Virus record (IMG/VR): IMGVR_UViG_3300027963_000123
Span: 1-42,508 of that record
Source: a virus
Length of the DNA stretch: 42,508 bases
Reading direction: 5' to 3' (one strand)
The notes under the pieces: model-generated
The model's database searches: none
What the model was told of the DNA's origin: nothing
Seen by the model: the letters and a program-made list of their open reading frames with translations, nothing else
Shown here: piece after piece, positions 9,061 to 18,224 of the stretch
How positions within the stretch are numbered: the first letter of the stretch is position 1
Layout: every line of letters begins with the position of its first letter
Made by a program: the position numbers and the translations under genes

Positions 9061-10896
9061 ATGCAAATACCTGCTGGCCCTAATCAAATTGCGCAAGCCT
9101 ACCAAGGCAACCCTGCCGCGCTGCAAGCTAACATTCAAAAAGATCAGCAGCAAAAGCCAAACATCATGCCCGACTTTGCCAAGCTGCTTGCACTTGGAAC
9201 GGTCACTAGCGAGAAAGATAATGCTGCTAAAGCACAAGCATTGCAGCAGCTACAGGGTTTAATGGCGCAAAGCCAGACGGGTAAACCCCCAACTGTATTT
9301 GAACAAGTGCAGCGCAAAGCCGCACAAATGCGTATGGGTTTGGGTCAAGTAGCACAGCCTCAATCCGAACCGCAAGGTCTACCCGCAGCCCTGCAAGAGC
9401 AGGAGCAAAGTGAACCAGCACAAGGCATCGACCAACTCCCTGCCGACTTTGAATTTGCTGGCGGCGGCATTGTGGCGTTTCAGTCTGGGGAAAAAGTTCC
9501 TAGCGAAGAGGAACTAGAAGAGCGCCGTAAAGCTGCTATGTACCGTTTGGCGACAAGTGACGACCCTGAAGCAGAAGCTAAATATAGACTGGCGACAGGT
9601 TATGAACCGCCTGCCCAAGCTCCGGCTCCTACCCAAGCTCCGGCTCCTACCCAAGCTCCGGCTCCTACCCAAGCTCCGGCTCCCACTCCGGCTCCTACCC
9701 CCGCTGCCCCTGCTGCATCACAAAAGCGAGTTAACGGACTTACAGAGGAAGAGCATATTGCGGAAGCCCGCAAACTAGCGAAAAAAGTAGGCTATAACTA
9801 CACCCCGGAAGCAGAAGAAAGGTTGCGTAGTGCTTTTAACAGTTCACCTTCTGATCCAACTAAACGCGCCACGCCTGCTGCACCTAAACCCGCTCCAGTC
9901 GCAACTGCTCCTGCTGCGCCGCAACAAAGTATTAAACAGCTTGCAGAACCCGCAGAACCAGTAGACCCAATGGAGACCGCTATCCGCAAAGGCATTATGG
10001 CTGCTATGGCGGAGAAACCGGATGACGTGTACAAAGCCGCTGCTGAGCGCAATAGAGCGACAGTGGGTTTAGATGCTCTCCTTAAAGAAAAAGAACGTCG
10101 TATTGCAGCAACTGAAGCACTGTTACAGAAACAACAAACTGGACGTTTACCTTTGTGGGTCACGCAGCTACAAGAATTCAGCAGAGCCAACCCCCGTGCG
10201 GGTCTTGGCGCACAACTGGGTCTGTCAGGCGCAGGCGCAGAAAAAGCGCGTGCTGAATACGAAGCTGAAGACCGTGCGTTTAACGACAAAATCGTTGGTC
10301 TTAAAGACGCTGTACTGCAAGCCCGTATCGAGGGGCGATACAAAGACGCTGCTAATGGTGAAGCCGCAATCAAAGACCTTACCGCTAACCGTCGTCAAGC
10401 GGAGTCTTCGGGCACGTCGCTGCTTAACACTAAAGCAACTATTAAGTCCACTGCTGAAAGCAAACGCCAGCATGAAGAGCGTATGCGGGCTGAAGCGGCA
10501 GCGCGTGCGGCGGAAAATCAACGTCAATTTGATTTGAAGCTAGAGCAGGATAAGAATAAACATAGAGATAGGATGGAAAACTTTATTAAAGAGCAAGAGC
10601 GTAAGCAAGACGCATTCACACGTTCAAGTCCAGAATACAAAAAACTAGTGGAACGGGAAATGTCGCTGCAAAACCTTTTGATATCTTCAAATCAAAAAGT
10701 ACGTGAAAACGCAGAGGCTGAACTCCAACGTATTAGCGAAAAAAAGGCCGAACTGCTTGCAAAGAATGCTAGCGGGGCGAGTGCCCAAGCTCCTGCCGCA
10801 TCAGCAACTACGAGCCAAGATAAAGCTGCCGTTGCATGGGCAAAAGCCAATCCAAATGATCCTAGGTCTGCAAAAATCCTAGAACTAAACAAATAA
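9061..10896 (+). CDS. Internal virion-type protein with GGGIVAF motif and APT repeats
   Basis: The 611-residue protein has an N-terminal Gln/Ala-rich part, a 'FAGGGIVAFQSGE' motif near residue 135 (a G-G-I-V-A-F pattern seen repeatedly in podovirus virion proteins), a low-complexity Ala/Pro/Thr linker around residues 182-220, and a long helical C-terminal half rich in E, R, K and A with coiled-coil character. AAGGA lies upstream of the ATG. It lies between the Q-rich protein and the giant polyvalent protein with very short spacers, so all are probably made together and packaged. No catalytic motif recognised. Confidence 0.75.
   Translation: MQIPAGPNQIAQAYQGNPAALQANIQKDQQQKPNIMPDFAKLLALGTVTSEKDNAAKAQALQQLQGLMAQSQTGKPPTVFEQVQRKAAQMRMGLGQVAQPQSEPQGLPAALQEQEQSEPAQGIDQLPADFEFAGGGIVAFQSGEKVPSEEELEERRKAAMYRLATSDDPEAEAKYRLATGYEPPAQAPAPTQAPAPTQAPAPTQAPAPTPAPTPAAPAASQKRVNGLTEEEHIAEARKLAKKVGYNYTPEAEERLRSAFNSSPSDPTKRATPAAPKPAPVATAPAAPQQSIKQLAEPAEPVDPMETAIRKGIMAAMAEKPDDVYKAAAERNRATVGLDALLKEKERRIAATEALLQKQQTGRLPLWVTQLQEFSRANPRAGLGAQLGLSGAGAEKARAEYEAEDRAFNDKIVGLKDAVLQARIEGRYKDAANGEAAIKDLTANRRQAESSGTSLLNTKATIKSTAESKRQHEERMRAEAAARAAENQRQFDLKLEQDKNKHRDRMENFIKEQERKQDAFTRSSPEYKKLVEREMSLQNLLISSNQKVRENAEAELQRISEKKAELLAKNASGASAQAPAASATTSQDKAAVAWAKANPNDPRSAKILELNK
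9616..9687 (+). repeat. 18-bp tandem repeat (four units) encoding QAPAPT
   Basis: Four consecutive 18-bp units start at 9616, 9634, 9652 and 9670. The first three are identical (caagctccggctcctacc) and the last has two changes. They encode a Pro/Ala/Thr spacer. Near-identity at the DNA level suggests recent expansion by slippage. Confidence 0.9.
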
Positions 10897-10905
10897 GGAT
10901 TCGCA

Positions 10906-13900
10906 ATGGCTTTTGATCCTGATGCGTATTTGGCGAAAAAGCAGCCTTCTACAAGCTTCGACCCTGACGCATATCTACAGGCAAAAGTAGTAGAAAAACC
11001 CGCCGCGCCTGCACCCTCTGAGCCCGACACGGAAGGGTCTAGCAACTTTGTGCGCGCTATCCGTAATTATCTGCCGGGCCTACAAGAAACATACGGCGGG
11101 GCAAAAGTCTTTGCTGGTCTCGCTGCTAAAAAGATAGGTGCAACAGATACTGCTAAATCTCTGATTGAAGGCGGCATCGAGACTATGGATGTCGGGCAGG
11201 GCAAACAAGTCACCCGAGACACTGACTCATTTACAAACGCATGGGAGAAGGGCATTGGTAGCGTAGTCACTGATTGGCTTCCGTACCAAGCGGGTGCTGG
11301 CGTAGCTAGCGTCGCTGAAACTCTTGCAATGATGGGTATTGGCGCTGGTGTTGGCTTTGTTACTGGCGCTGGTGTTGGTGCATTGCCCGGTGCTATAGGT
11401 TTTGGGTTGTCTAAGACTTTAGCAAAACAAGGTGTTAAAGAGCTTGCAGAAAAAATTGCCAAAGAACAAGGCGAAGAAGCTGCGCAGAAATACGTTCAGG
11501 CTGAAGCTAAAAAAGCTATTGTGCGTATGGGCACTGCCGCTGGTACTACCGCTGGTATGGTAGGTCAGGCGGGCTTGCATGGCGCAGGTGAAGTTACGGG
11601 GCGTGCGGCGGAAGAGGCTAAGCGGCGCGGTGAGCGACCAGAAGACATTGAGATGTCTCGCATTTTACCTGCTGCTGTTGCGCATAGCGTTGCAGATTTC
11701 TTTATCAACAAGATTGGTCTTAACTCTCTTAAGATCGGTGAAACTGGCACAAAGTATTTAGCTGCTGATATTGCCAAACGAATTGGTATAACTGGTCTCA
11801 AAGAAATACCAGCCGAAGAAATCCAAACAATAGCAGAGCGCTACGGCGCTAAGTTATCATTGACTGACGCTGAAGCTGTTAAAGAATATGTAGACACAGC
11901 GGCGGCAGCATTTGGTATGTCCGCTGTGCCGGGCGGTATCGGCGGTGCGCGTACGCACTTGGCTAATAAATTCTCTAATCTAGCTAAGCAAGAACAAGAA
12001 CAAGAACAAGAGCAGGAAAAAGCTACAACTGCGGCTAAACAATTTGCTGTGCCCCTTGAAGAAATTGACCCTGCGCTACAGGCAGCGCTAAATCTGGATA
12101 CAAAATACTTTAAGCCAATACCACCTTCACCAACCGACACATCTGCACAAGGAGAACAAAATGTTGCAGGAACTAACCAACCCCCAGTTGGAACAAGCAC
12201 TAGCGTGGCTGAGCAGCTCAGCACAAACGCCGCCTCCGCCCCCTCTGAGGAAGCTCAACTCGATGGAATGGTATCTACTGGAGCGATTACTGGACAACCT
12301 CCTGTCAGAGAAGAGCAACAGCCCAGTGCACTAGAAAACTTACAGCCCAGCCCATTTAAGCTGACTCGCGGGGAGGTTACACCGGAAGCAGTTAGCAAAC
12401 TATCTGATGAACAACTAAGCGCTGAACTTAACAATATCTATCTCAACGATCCTGAGAACGCGCTCGTACAAGCAGAATTAACCAAACGTCAACAAGGAAC
12501 CCCAAGTGGCACTACGACCCCTAAAGCCGTCCAAACAAAAACGCAGGGACAAAAAACAGCAGCGCAACAAGACGAGGACATCCTTAATGACTTGTTAGGC
12601 GGCAATGATTCAACTCTGTCTGCTCGCCGCACCGATGCAGAAATTTCCCGTGATGAGCAGTTGGACAAACTGGGTAATCGTTATGGTCTGAGCCGTAGCC
12701 TTGATGAATCTGCCAAAGAGTTCGGTGCGCGTATTAAAGAAGCCATCGAATTTGAGAAGATGCGCGAAGGCAAACCGTTGTCTGCTCTTTCTGACCAAGA
12801 CATTGCTAAACAGACTTTGCGTAAAGATGGGGCATACATCCCACCTGATCTTCAGATTGAAGAGTACGAGAGACAGCGCCAGAAATTCAATGAGTCTATT
12901 GAAAAAGACCCAGAGACAGGTGAGCTAGAGTCGGATGAACTACCTGCATATAAAGAACTTTCTGCTGATGACCGTCGCGTATATTTCCAAGAAGGTTTGA
13001 TGCGTCCCGGCGCTGGCACAGAACAAGAACACGCTCGCGCAGCGCGAAGACTTTCCGACTATCGTAGTGGTGTCAAAGAAGAAGCTGAACCATATCAAGT
13101 AAAAGACAAACAGACCGGCAAACTTCTATTCAACGAAGACGGTACTCCTATGATGGCAAACACCACGTTGCCCGGGGAGAGCCAAGCACGTGAGTCCTAC
13201 AACCGTGAACGCAGCGCGTTTGGACGCAAGACTGGTTTGTCTTACTCGTTTCCTGCTTGGAATACGTTGTCGGAAGCAAGCAAGCGTGCATATATTGCTA
13301 TCAATAAGACAGACACTGCACTTGAGCAAGACATGGCGTTCCGTGCAGTTAAGAAACAAATCCAAAAAGACAAAGCTGAACAATCTTCTGAGGAATTCGT
13401 AGCTCAAGCCGAGGTTGATGCGCAGCGCCAAATGCTGGACGCCGCAGAGCGCGCGCGTAAGTCTCAGCCTGCTGGCAAAGGCGATGTTCTGCCCAACAAT
13501 ATTCTTGATGCGCTATTTAAAGGCGATATCAAAACCGTATTGGACTACATCAGTGAGAACGGCAACGGACTGAAGCTCAAGAGAACTCGCCTTAATATTT
13601 TTCCTTATGGGACTCGCAGAGTAGACATTCGCAACTCTATTGCGATGATGGTTTTCCGTAATTTGGCTGGTGCGTTGGGCAACATTGATGGTCTTAAGGT
13701 CAATGTCGTGTACGACGAGAACATGATCTATGACCAGCTTGCACGATACGACGCTAACACTAATACGATGTATGTTGGCCCGAATGGTTTGGATGAAGCC
13801 ACTATCCTGCACGAATTGACGCACGCTGCAACGGTCAAGATCATTCATAAATTCTTTACTAATCCATCTGTTTTACCTGAGCGCACGCGCAGAGCAGTTG

Positions 13901-16900
13901 AGCATCTCAGAGATATTGCAAGTGCCGCACAGAAACGCCTTGGCAGTAAGTACCCCAACGCGTTTGAAAACTTGTACGAGTTCATCGCCTATGCGATGAC
14001 TGACATGGACTTTCAGTATGACTTAGCGCAAATTCAAGTCTTTCGTTTAGCTAAAACTACCGCCAAAACTGAAAAACAATCTGAAGAAGTGCAGCTTCAG
14101 CGCGAAGTAACTCGCGGTGCAACGATGTATGACTCATTGGCTGATACCTTGTGGACTGCGTACACAGGCACATTGGCTTACATGTACAACTTGTTTACCC
14201 CCGGGGCTAAGACTACTCGCGTTTTGACATTGGTGCCAACCAAAGACGGCGAAGATATCAAGAACAAGGTACAGAACCCCGGCAGAGGACTGACCGGCAA
14301 AGCCAGAGAAGATGCTATTGCTGCGTTCAACAAAAAACTTAGAGAAGAAAAAGAAAGAGATATTCAACGTAAAGGCGAACAGAAGAAAACTTTTGAAGAG
14401 AAAGTCAAAAAGGCAATCAAAGAAGTCGAAGAAAGCGAAGCTGGTCTGTCAGAGGCAGAAAAGTTTGACCGTGCGATTGAAAGATTGAACAAGTCTCGCA
14501 AGTTGACTGCAAATGAAAAAGCTGCGTTTGATATTGAGTCATTGTTTGATAATGAAAAAGAAGCAAACGAAGCAAAGATTCCAGACATTGACACTGCGGA
14601 GTATGTAAACGAGCGGGGCGTTACAAACCTCAAACGTGAAATCCTGCGGGAACCCGGCTTCAAAGGCAACTTGCTTTTGGAAGCGTCTGAGATGTTCCAA
14701 TTGATTCTTGCTGCGCCTGAAGGTGGTATTCCACAACTGGCTGGCAAAGAGAGCATTGGCTCAGAACTTGCCGCGACAAAAAAAGTACCGAAAAAAGCAC
14801 CAAAAGTAGCGGAAACGACTAAAAGCCTTAGCGAAGATGATGAAGCCTACGCTGCACGGGATGTTAACAGTATTGATGAGGATGATAAATCCTACGATCT
14901 TAAAGACGATCAAATACCTAAAGGGTGGAAGTACTGGAAACGAAAACTTGGTACTACTGCTGGCTGGCAAGAAATTGCGCGGGACTTTCAGAATGACCGT
15001 TACCACATTAAAGAGTGGGAACGTGAGTTAGATCTAGCTGGGGAGATTTACCGTGAGGGTCAGGACAAGATTAACAATATCTACGAACAGATTGTTCGGT
15101 CTACTGGCATTGCTAGGAATTACTTTAACCGATCTATTGCTGATCCTTCTATGGAGTTAAACCTTGCTGTTGGTGATTTTGCAAAAGCTCTAGGTGTAAA
15201 AACTGACCAAGCACTCAACAAGCTGCATCGTGTTTTAGAAGCGCTTCATGAACCTGAAAGGCGCATGATTAAATTTATTTTTAACGTACCACTGAGCAAG
15301 AGCAAGACTTTGGGTGGTGGTACTATCAGCCCCGCCCAAGCTAGGTCACAAATTGTCAAGCTTCTTGACACTAATAAAATGACCAAAACACAGGCAAAAG
15401 ATCTACGCGCTAAGCTTGATGCAATCATATTTAAGCAGGATAAGAACGGCAATATCGTCTACAAAGATGGCGTCCCGCAGCTTTCTAAAAATGTTGACCC
15501 CCTAGGTGATAGCCCCGCAGGGCACACAGGCGCACAAAGCATCGACTTTAGAAATGAGTCTCTGTACTCAGCAACAGGTATGTCGCCTGACTCTGTGAAA
15601 TCTATTACAGGTGAGTACAAAAAACACCCGAACAAAAAAGAAATTGACCGAGTACTAGCAGCGATTAAAACCTTAACTGATCGCACTGCTGACCTTAACC
15701 GTCTGTCGAACTACTGGTCGTTCCCAGTAGACAGCCGTGTGAACTTTTACGGTTGGGACTATTACGTCCCCCTCAAAGGTACTTCCCGTGATGACGACAA
15801 ACTGCTTGACTTTAACAAGATGGGTAGCGGTAAAAATGGGCGAGAATTTCAAGAGGCACCTGCGTCTATGGAAGGTCGGCATAGCGTATCTACTAACCCT
15901 GTGCTGCAAGTTATGTCTGACGCTACGCGCTCTGCAATGCGTGCCGGGCTAAAAGACGTTACTCAGTCAGTTAAAAATGCCATAAACCAAAAACTTATAC
16001 CGGGCAAGGTTTTGCGGCATATCACGTTTGAAGAGCGCAAAGATATCGACCCCGCTGAGTTCAAAGGTGAGACAAGCATATTCCATTACAACGAAGACGG
16101 CAGTATTGATGTTCTTCAAATCAGTGAACCAAAACTGTTGAACTCAGTTCGCCGCACGTTTAAAAAGGCCACGCCCTTTACTGACATTGCCAACACTGTG
16201 ACCAGCACGATTGGCAAAATGCACACTCGTTACAACTATCAGTTTGCACCATTAAACTTTGTGCGCGATATGTTGACCAATGCGTTCACTATCGGCGCTG
16301 AACTGGGGCCAACAAAAGCAGCGAAATTTCTTGGCGATGTAGCCACAATGGTTGTTGCTAAAAACGGGCTGTACAAAGCCATGCAGGTTGCTATTCTTTA
16401 CGAGAAGGGCGATGCTAAAAGCCAAGGAGCGCTGCGTCAGCTAGCGAAGACCGACCCATATCTTTCCTCAATGGTTGAATTCATTGAAGAGGGCGGCATG
16501 GTGTCGTACTTGCAAGGTATGTCTATCAAGTCCAACTTCCAAGAACTGCACAAGGATATTGGGCGTTCGGGCATCATGTATAAGAAAGAGCAGCTAGAGA
16601 AGTTTATTGACACATGGACTGACATGTTTGAGATTGCCAGCCGTGCTGCTGCGTACAAGATAGCTAAAGAAACTGCTCTGTCAAAAGGTGAGTCAGAGAA
16701 AGCAGCTAAGGTACGTGCATCTGCTTACGCTAAAAACTTAGCTAACTTTGAACAAGTCGGTGAGTATGGCAAGGCGCTGGGCGCTGCATATATGTTCTTC
16801 CGTCCCGCTGCAACAGGTGCAGTACGCGCGATTGAAGCTGTAGTTCCAGCTTTCCCCGGCTCACTAGATCGCGCTATGGAGCGTCTGTCTCCTAGCTTGA

Positions 16901-18021
16901 GTGACAAGGCTAGGGAAACTTTCAAGAAGAACTATAAAGAGAAAACCGACAACTCTCGCATAATGCTTGCGTCTCTCACGGGTCTTGGCGTAATTGCTTA
17001 CATGATGGCGTTGATGATGTCTGATGATGACGACCTCGGACGTAATGCTGTAGCTACAGATAACATGCAGCAATGGACACGCTTTGCGCGTTTCCACATA
17101 CCAAAGGCTATTACCGAATCAATGGGCATTAAAGAGCCAGTAGTGTTCCAGCTACCGTGGGGCTTCGGTCTTGGTGCGTTCATGGCATCGGGGGCGCAGC
17201 TAGCGGCTTATGGTGCAGGTAAGCAGTCGTTTACAGACATGGCAGCGAACATATTTACACAAATTTCGCTAGATTCTTTCGTTCCGATTCCAGTTTCCCG
17301 CATGCCCCCCGGGGAGATGCCATTAGAGTTTTTCTTGGATTCGGTTATGCCGAGCGCGGTGCGTCCTATTCTTGAGTTTGCGTTGAATAAGAATGGTCTT
17401 GGTCAAAAGATTTATAACGACCAGAACCGTAAGTTCGGTGATGCGTATACAGGCGGGGACAAAATCCCTCAGATATACAAAGACGCAGCCATATATCTTG
17501 CAGACACCTCTATTGGTTCTTTCTTCGGTGAAGTTGATGTAAGCCCCAACACACTATACTTCTTGTCGAATAGCTACATTGACGGTATTGCAAGGATTGC
17601 TGACGGGTTGTATGGGATTGTTGACACTACTAACAGTCGGCCCCCGTTTAACCCTAAAACCGATTTGCCTTTAGTTGGTTCTTTCTTCGGTGCTCGGTCT
17701 AACGTAGACTCGCGTGAGTTTTCAAAAGTCGAAAATCAAATCAAGGCCATAGAGCGGCAGATTAAGATGTACGACACTAAACCGGAAAAAGCAGTTGAGT
17801 ACGATACGGCACATCCCATGAACCGCCCAGCCGTTGAGTTGTACAACAAAATGGTCAACGGTGAACTTAGAGACCTACGTCGAGAAGCCAACATAACCCG
17901 TCGGGATCAAACAATACCTGCTGACGTAAAACGTGAACTTATTGCTGTGCTGACCCTACAGCAAAACATAATAAAGCGGCAGATGATTGATATGTTTGAG
18001 GCCTACGAGATCAAGCCCTAA
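10906..18021 (+). CDS. Giant polyvalent virion protein with HELTH motif and LPD38-like region
   Basis: At 2371 residues this is the largest gene of the window. The N-terminus has a repeated FDPDAYL motif (residues 2-8 and about 18-24). A glycine-rich membrane-like region follows (about 128-170), then a Q/E repeat (about 365-375) and a long disordered/helical region. A zincin-like HELTH motif (H969, E970, H973) sits in 'ATILHELTHAATVKI'. From about residue 1770, 'YQFAPLNFVRDMLTNAF' through 'NLANFEQVGEYG' and 'GAAYMFFRPAATGAVRAIEA' matches the large polyvalent protein associated domain LPD38. A further hydrophobic segment lies near 2020-2040 before DDDD. Such proteins are packaged and probably injected with the DNA. 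The HELTH motif may give peptidase activity for crossing or modifying the host, but that is inference. It ends the rightward late unit. Confidence 0.85.
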   Translation: MAFDPDAYLAKKQPSTSFDPDAYLQAKVVEKPAAPAPSEPDTEGSSNFVRAIRNYLPGLQETYGGAKVFAGLAAKKIGATDTAKSLIEGGIETMDVGQGKQVTRDTDSFTNAWEKGIGSVVTDWLPYQAGAGVASVAETLAMMGIGAGVGFVTGAGVGALPGAIGFGLSKTLAKQGVKELAEKIAKEQGEEAAQKYVQAEAKKAIVRMGTAAGTTAGMVGQAGLHGAGEVTGRAAEEAKRRGERPEDIEMSRILPAAVAHSVADFFINKIGLNSLKIGETGTKYLAADIAKRIGITGLKEIPAEEIQTIAERYGAKLSLTDAEAVKEYVDTAAAAFGMSAVPGGIGGARTHLANKFSNLAKQEQEQEQEQEKATTAAKQFAVPLEEIDPALQAALNLDTKYFKPIPPSPTDTSAQGEQNVAGTNQPPVGTSTSVAEQLSTNAASAPSEEAQLDGMVSTGAITGQPPVREEQQPSALENLQPSPFKLTRGEVTPEAVSKLSDEQLSAELNNIYLNDPENALVQAELTKRQQGTPSGTTTPKAVQTKTQGQKTAAQQDEDILNDLLGGNDSTLSARRTDAEISRDEQLDKLGNRYGLSRSLDESAKEFGARIKEAIEFEKMREGKPLSALSDQDIAKQTLRKDGAYIPPDLQIEEYERQRQKFNESIEKDPETGELESDELPAYKELSADDRRVYFQEGLMRPGAGTEQEHARAARRLSDYRSGVKEEAEPYQVKDKQTGKLLFNEDGTPMMANTTLPGESQARESYNRERSAFGRKTGLSYSFPAWNTLSEASKRAYIAINKTDTALEQDMAFRAVKKQIQKDKAEQSSEEFVAQAEVDAQRQMLDAAERARKSQPAGKGDVLPNNILDALFKGDIKTVLDYISENGNGLKLKRTRLNIFPYGTRRVDIRNSIAMMVFRNLAGALGNIDGLKVNVVYDENMIYDQLARYDANTNTMYVGPNGLDEATILHELTHAATVKIIHKFFTNPSVLPERTRRAVEHLRDIASAAQKRLGSKYPNAFENLYEFIAYAMTDMDFQYDLAQIQVFRLAKTTAKTEKQSEEVQLQREVTRGATMYDSLADTLWTAYTGTLAYMYNLFTPGAKTTRVLTLVPTKDGEDIKNKVQNPGRGLTGKAREDAIAAFNKKLREEKERDIQRKGEQKKTFEEKVKKAIKEVEESEAGLSEAEKFDRAIERLNKSRKLTANEKAAFDIESLFDNEKEANEAKIPDIDTAEYVNERGVTNLKREILREPGFKGNLLLEASEMFQLILAAPEGGIPQLAGKESIGSELAATKKVPKKAPKVAETTKSLSEDDEAYAARDVNSIDEDDKSYDLKDDQIPKGWKYWKRKLGTTAGWQEIARDFQNDRYHIKEWERELDLAGEIYREGQDKINNIYEQIVRSTGIARNYFNRSIADPSMELNLAVGDFAKALGVKTDQALNKLHRVLEALHEPERRMIKFIFNVPLSKSKTLGGGTISPAQARSQIVKLLDTNKMTKTQAKDLRAKLDAIIFKQDKNGNIVYKDGVPQLSKNVDPLGDSPAGHTGAQSIDFRNESLYSATGMSPDSVKSITGEYKKHPNKKEIDRVLAAIKTLTDRTADLNRLSNYWSFPVDSRVNFYGWDYYVPLKGTSRDDDKLLDFNKMGSGKNGREFQEAPASMEGRHSVSTNPVLQVMSDATRSAMRAGLKDVTQSVKNAINQKLIPGKVLRHITFEERKDIDPAEFKGETSIFHYNEDGSIDVLQISEPKLLNSVRRTFKKATPFTDIANTVTSTIGKMHTRYNYQFAPLNFVRDMLTNAFTIGAELGPTKAAKFLGDVATMVVAKNGLYKAMQVAILYEKGDAKSQGALRQLAKTDPYLSSMVEFIEEGGMVSYLQGMSIKSNFQELHKDIGRSGIMYKKEQLEKFIDTWTDMFEIASRAAAYKIAKETALSKGESEKAAKVRASAYAKNLANFEQVGEYGKALGAAYMFFRPAATGAVRAIEAVVPAFPGSLDRAMERLSPSLSDKARETFKKNYKEKTDNSRIMLASLTGLGVIAYMMALMMSDDDDLGRNAVATDNMQQWTRFARFHIPKAITESMGIKEPVVFQLPWGFGLGAFMASGAQLAAYGAGKQSFTDMAANIFTQISLDSFVPIPVSRMPPGEMPLEFFLDSVMPSAVRPILEFALNKNGLGQKIYNDQNRKFGDAYTGGDKIPQIYKDAAIYLADTSIGSFFGEVDVSPNTLYFLSNSYIDGIARIADGLYGIVDTTNSRPPFNPKTDLPLVGSFFGARSNVDSREFSKVENQIKAIERQIKMYDTKPEKAVEYDTAHPMNRPAVELYNKMVNGELRDLRREANITRRDQTIPADVKRELIAVLTLQQNIIKRQMIDMFEAYEIKP

Positions 18022-18224
18022 CGAACGCGCCATGCGCGTATCCCTATGTGGTCATCCTTGGTGGTCACATAACACTTGGCTCGTATCCCACAGCGCTTTG
18101 CCCCGCTATCAATTGCATACATCATCTCAGCAAAGTGGAGGGTAGGGACAAAAAAGCTATCCCCAACCTCCATACCTTGGAACGGAAAAATCCACTCCGG
18201 TTCAATTATCTTGTCCGGCGTCAT
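18018..18224 (-). CDS. Small phage protein (GDSFFVP type), unknown function
   Basis: A 68-residue protein starting at the ATG at 18224; GGAGA lies about 9 bp upstream, and the codon before it is a TTG. It overlaps the 3' end of the primase-helicase gene by 23 bp. The core 'FPFQGMEVGDSFFVPTL' and the ending 'IGIRAWRVR' follow a pattern I know from many small phage proteins of unknown function. It is the last gene of the leftward block. Its TAG (18018-18020) overlaps the TAA of the giant virion gene on the opposite strand. Confidence 0.75.
   Translation of the reverse strand: MTPDKIIEPEWIFPFQGMEVGDSFFVPTLHFAEMMYAIDSGAKRCGIRAKCYVTTKDDHIGIRAWRVR

Noticed and set aside
9616-9687. 18-bp repeats as a regulatory or CRISPR array
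   Set aside because: In frame within a virion gene and encodes a Pro/Ala/Thr linker; simple slippage repeat.
9798-10373. 191-codon minus-strand frame in the virion gene
   Set aside because: Ser/Ala-rich shadow frame opposite a helical Ala-rich protein; no ribosome site, and the opposite frame has clear family features.
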